From DAOUAJ01 sp034433615 (GTDB lineage: Bacteria; Chloroflexota; Anaerolineae; DUEN01): a stretch of DNA of 7,125 bases. Location: assembly GCA_034433615.1 (NCBI GenBank), contig DAOUAJ010000438.1:1-7125 (forward strand), written 5' to 3'. A program made the translations under genes and the position numbers. This document shows, piece by piece, positions 4,505 to 7,125 of the stretch. Position 1 is the first letter of the stretch; every line of letters begins with the position of its first letter. Under the pieces are notes generated by a model. It saw nothing but the letters and a program-made list of their open reading frames with translations, did not search any database and was not told where the DNA came from.

Positions 4505-7125
4505 ATGTGGACACCCGTACCGCGTCAGGCGCGATTGGCCCTGGTCGTGCTGATTGGCGCCATTGCTCTGCTCCTTCTCGTCATGCAGATGACAACATGG
4601 CGGCCAGCCCGCGCCCTGGCCCCCGCCGAGGTGGTGATCGGCATGGCGGGCCAGCAGTTCTCCCCCCAGCGCGTGGTCGTCGTACCAGGGACCACGGTGC
4701 GCTGGCACAATGATGACGACACTTTTCATACCGTGACCGCCGACGACGGCAGTTGGGGCTCTAACCCGCTGGCCCCCGGCGACGATTACAGCCGGACCTT
4801 TGACGCGCCCGGCATTTTCTCCTATCATTGCGAATTCCACGAGGGTATGCAGGGCGCAATCATTGCCGGACAGCCGCGTATCCTGCCCGTCATCTTGCGC
4901 AACGCCAGCGGGGCTCCCACAGCAACGCCCACTTCCACGCCTACTACCGCCCCGGCCCCCACCTCGACCGTGATCGGCGCGGCCGGCGGATCGCTTACCG
5001 CACCCGATGGCAGCGCGGAGGTAGACGTACCGCCCGGCGCGGTGAGCCAGGACACCCTGTTCAGCTACGCGCCCACCACCCCTGTGACGCCGGAAGACTA
5101 CGAGAGCGCAGGGCCTGCCTTCGATCTCAGCGCGCAGGCCCAGGGTACACCCGTGACCCAGTTCGGCCAGCCCATCACCTTCACCGTTCACTACGATGAC
5201 GAGGACGTGGACGGCGACCCCGGCGGCCTGGGCCTCTTCTACCAGCCCGCGGGATCCGACACCTGGGAGGAGCTAGAGAGCGAGATAGACGCCGAAGAGC
5301 AGACTGTCACCGCAGCCACCGATCATTTGACCCTCTTTGCCCTGCTCAAGCGCCTCGTGCCGACGTCCATCTTCTGGAAAGCCGGCGGGTGGCGCGATTA
5401 TGCGCCCAGCGGCATCCCCGATTTCGACCAGAAGCAGGACGGCTGGCGCAACACCGCGAACCAGTGGACGCACGACGGCCCCGTCGCGCTGGCCAACTCC
5501 CTCTGGTGGTTCGATTCCAAGTTCGAGCTCAACCCCGTGCCACCTCCGGCGGTCAACGATAATTACCCATTGTTGCAATCCTATGGGGCGTGGGACGACC
5601 ATGACCCGCGCAACGTGATCCCCTTCGTCAACGCCCTGGCGGCCCAGGCCGGCACCGGCGCGACAGGCACCACTCCAACTCAACTGGCCCAGGCCGTTCA
5701 GAATTACCTGGCCACGAAGGGGCTTGGCGACTTTTACACCGTCACCCGGCGCGCAAAACCCGAGTTTGAGTGGGTGGAGGACGAGGTGAAGCGCAGCGAG
5801 GATGTGATCCTGCTCATCGGCTTCTGGCAACAGACGACGGCCGGTTGGCGGCGCATCGGCGGCCACTACGTCACCGTGTCCGGGGTGGAATCCCAGCGCC
5901 GGTTGATCGCTTTCAGCGACCCCTTCGTGAATGCCCGCGAGCTGGGAGGTTGGGGGCGCGTCCTCCCAGGGCCCCACCCGTGGTGGCACGGGCCGTGGCT
6001 GCACAACGATGCCCGCTTCGTTTCCCACGACCTGTACCGGGTGATCCATACCGACAGCCCCGGCGGGACGTGGGGGCCGTGGGGGTACGTGCGCTGGCTC
6101 AATCTCGCCAATTTCCAGGGGCTGTACATGCCGGAGGAACTCCTCCCGCAGCAAGGGAGTTACGTTCCTGGCCTGCGGGTGTGGGCCGAGGTGGAGTATG
6201 CCATCGCCGTCTCGCCCAGCTATCCCGACCTGGGGGATGCGCCCGACAGCACCAACAGCTTTGGCGTGTCCATGACTGCTTACCCGGCCGGCGGGCCGCC
6301 AGGGGTGCTGGCCAAGTTCCCCACCGTGTTTGTGGCTGGATCGCCACCTTACGGGCCATTCCATCGCAACCAGGTGCCGCGCTACTGGCTGGGGCCGGCC
6401 ATCACCGCCGAGAAAGAGGCCGACATCGGCCCAGATGCAGACGGCGTCAACAACCTTCAGCCGCCCGCGGACGTGCCGAACCTGGACGGGGCGGACGACG
6501 GCGTCGTGCCTCCCGCGCTGCCTCACTGCCAGCCGACGACGGTCACTTACACGGTCACGGTTCCCGCCGGTGTGCCGGCCAGCAGTGCCTACGTCAACCT
6601 GTGGTTCGATTGGGATCGCAGCGGCGATTGGGGCCAGGTGCTGCCCTGTCAGGGGGTGGCTGCGCCTGAGTGGGCGGTGGTGAATCAGTCCATCGTGCTG
6701 CCGGGGCCAGGGACCTACACCTTCACCACACCCGCCTTCCTGCCCTGGAACCCTGATCCTGACCGATGCCTCTGGTGGCGCATCACCCTGAGCGACACTC
6801 CGGCGACGGCGGCCGACGGCAGCGGGCCCTCCGGTGGCTATCGCCTGGGCGAGACTGAGGATTATTACCTGTGCCCGGTGCAGCCGCCCACCCGCACGCC
6901 CACGCCGACTCTAACACCGACCTGGACACCGACACCCACGCCCACACCGACACCGACGCCCACCCGGAAACGTCCGTCCATCATCGTGATCAAGCTCTAT
7001 GAAACGACCCTTCAGCCTTTGCCTGACTGGACGATGACGCTCTTTGCCGGCCCGGACTGCGCTGGCCAGCCCCTGGCTCAAGAGGTGACGGACGCCAACG
7101 GGATGGTGGATTTCACGGATCTCTC
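4505..7125 (+). CDS. Exported multidomain protein: cupredoxin, C39-like, GEVED and SpaA-like domains (3'-truncated)
   Basis: One frame stays open from ATG 4505 to the right edge, at least 873 codons, with AGGAG at 4492-4496 supporting the start. A hydrophobic signal or anchor spans residues 11-29. A cupredoxin domain (about 40-124) shows the type 1 copper ligands His75, Cys109, His112 and Met115, the last three in YHCEFHEGM. A Thr/Pro linker (139-155) leads to a ZU5-like sandwich (about 156-281: GGSLTAPDGS, VDVPPGAVSQDT). A C39/papain-like domain follows (about 304-545), with GPVALANSLWWFDS, GGHYVTVSGV (His454) and AFSDPF (Asp472). Its expected nucleophile position is Asp324. A GEVED-type domain (about 575-790) runs from DLGDAPDS through DWDRSGDWG to GETEDYY. 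A Thr-Pro stalk (794-820) precedes the start of a SpaA/Cna-B-like domain (826 onward: LPDWTMTLFAG, VTDANGMVDFTDL). It is probably displayed outside the membrane, but its function is unknown. Domain names come from remembered motifs. The cupredoxin is surest; ZU5-like and SpaA-like are tentative. Confidence 0.85.
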   Translation, partial: MWTPVPRQARLALVVLIGAIALLLLVMQMTTWRPARALAPAEVVIGMAGQQFSPQRVVVVPGTTVRWHNDDDTFHTVTADDGSWGSNPLAPGDDYSRTFDAPGIFSYHCEFHEGMQGAIIAGQPRILPVILRNASGAPTATPTSTPTTAPAPTSTVIGAAGGSLTAPDGSAEVDVPPGAVSQDTLFSYAPTTPVTPEDYESAGPAFDLSAQAQGTPVTQFGQPITFTVHYDDEDVDGDPGGLGLFYQPAGSDTWEELESEIDAEEQTVTAATDHLTLFALLKRLVPTSIFWKAGGWRDYAPSGIPDFDQKQDGWRNTANQWTHDGPVALANSLWWFDSKFELNPVPPPAVNDNYPLLQSYGAWDDHDPRNVIPFVNALAAQAGTGATGTTPTQLAQAVQNYLATKGLGDFYTVTRRAKPEFEWVEDEVKRSEDVILLIGFWQQTTAGWRRIGGHYVTVSGVESQRRLIAFSDPFVNARELGGWGRVLPGPHPWWHGPWLHNDARFVSHDLYRVIHTDSPGGTWGPWGYVRWLNLANFQGLYMPEELLPQQGSYVPGLRVWAEVEYAIAVSPSYPDLGDAPDSTNSFGVSMTAYPAGGPPGVLAKFPTVFVAGSPPYGPFHRNQVPRYWLGPAITAEKEADIGPDADGVNNLQPPADVPNLDGADDGVVPPALPHCQPTTVTYTVTVPAGVPASSAYVNLWFDWDRSGDWGQVLPCQGVAAPEWAVVNQSIVLPGPGTYTFTTPAFLPWNPDPDRCLWWRITLSDTPATAADGSGPSGGYRLGETEDYYLCPVQPPTRTPTPTLTPTWTPTPTPTPTPTPTRKRPSIIVIKLYETTLQPLPDWTMTLFAGPDCAGQPLAQEVTDANGMVDFTDL
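6884..6964 (+). repeat. Thr-Pro coding repeat (surface stalk)
   Basis: This tract of alternating ACN and CCN codons encodes PPTRTPTPTLTPTW and then repeated TP, residues 794-820 of the surface protein. The DNA is a degenerate 6-bp tandem repeat (ACACCG/ACGCCC variants). It separates the GEVED-type domain from the C-terminal SpaA-like domain. Such tracts act as extended, often glycosylated, spacers and are prone to length change by slippage. Confidence 0.8.

Noticed and set aside
5273..6526. 417-codon minus-strand frame and overlapping plus-strand frame at 5770-6669
   Set aside because: Both lie inside the continuous 4505-7125 gene, which carries recognisable domains throughout. Their products are Arg/Gly/Ala-rich shadow translations typical of high-GC DNA.
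6884..6964. Short tandem repeat as a CRISPR or non-coding satellite
   Set aside because: The period is 6 bp with degenerate third bases and it stays in frame as Thr-Pro codons. There are no spacers, so it is a coding stalk.

Overview
The window comes from a GC-rich bacterial genome. Several traits together suggest Chloroflexota (Anaerolineae-like): an exported multidomain protein with Thr-Pro linkers, a Tat-type lipoprotein signal, and an E1-alpha/E1-beta/E2 operon with a GTG start. This is inference from style and domain architecture; there is no rRNA or other phylogenetic marker here.

Layout, all genes on the + strand. (1) Positions 1-3006 hold a 2-oxoacid dehydrogenase operon: the 3' part of E1-alpha, complete E1-beta, and complete E2 starting at GTG 1765. 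It is most likely a pyruvate dehydrogenase complex. No E3 (lipoamide dehydrogenase) gene follows. The 102-bp gap between E1-beta and E2 is filled by a small repeat with an 8-bp terminal inverted repeat and an internal 17-bp direct repeat. (2) Positions 3007-3335 are non-coding and rich in short perfect inverted repeats. They include a terminator-like hairpin and, near the 3' end, a palindrome and promoter-like hexamers. (3) Positions 3336-4445 encode a DUF362-family protein with a Tat/lipobox signal. A second, well-formed ribosome-binding site and in-frame ATG lie exactly where the conserved domain begins, so one gene may give an exported and a cytoplasmic form. (4) From 4505 to the right edge runs an uninterrupted frame of at least 873 codons. 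It encodes an exported mosaic protein: membrane anchor or signal, cupredoxin domain with a full type 1 copper ligand set, ZU5-like sandwich, C39/papain-like domain whose expected nucleophilic Cys is Asp, GEVED-type domain, Thr-Pro stalk, and the start of a SpaA/Cna-B-like domain.

Functionally, the left half is central carbon metabolism (2-oxoacid to acyl-CoA). The right half is an envelope locus: a lipoprotein of unknown function followed 59 nt later by a large copper-binding surface protein. The two right-hand genes may be co-transcribed. I see no reason to link them functionally to the dehydrogenase operon. No tRNA, rRNA, CRISPR array, transposase or phage gene was found.
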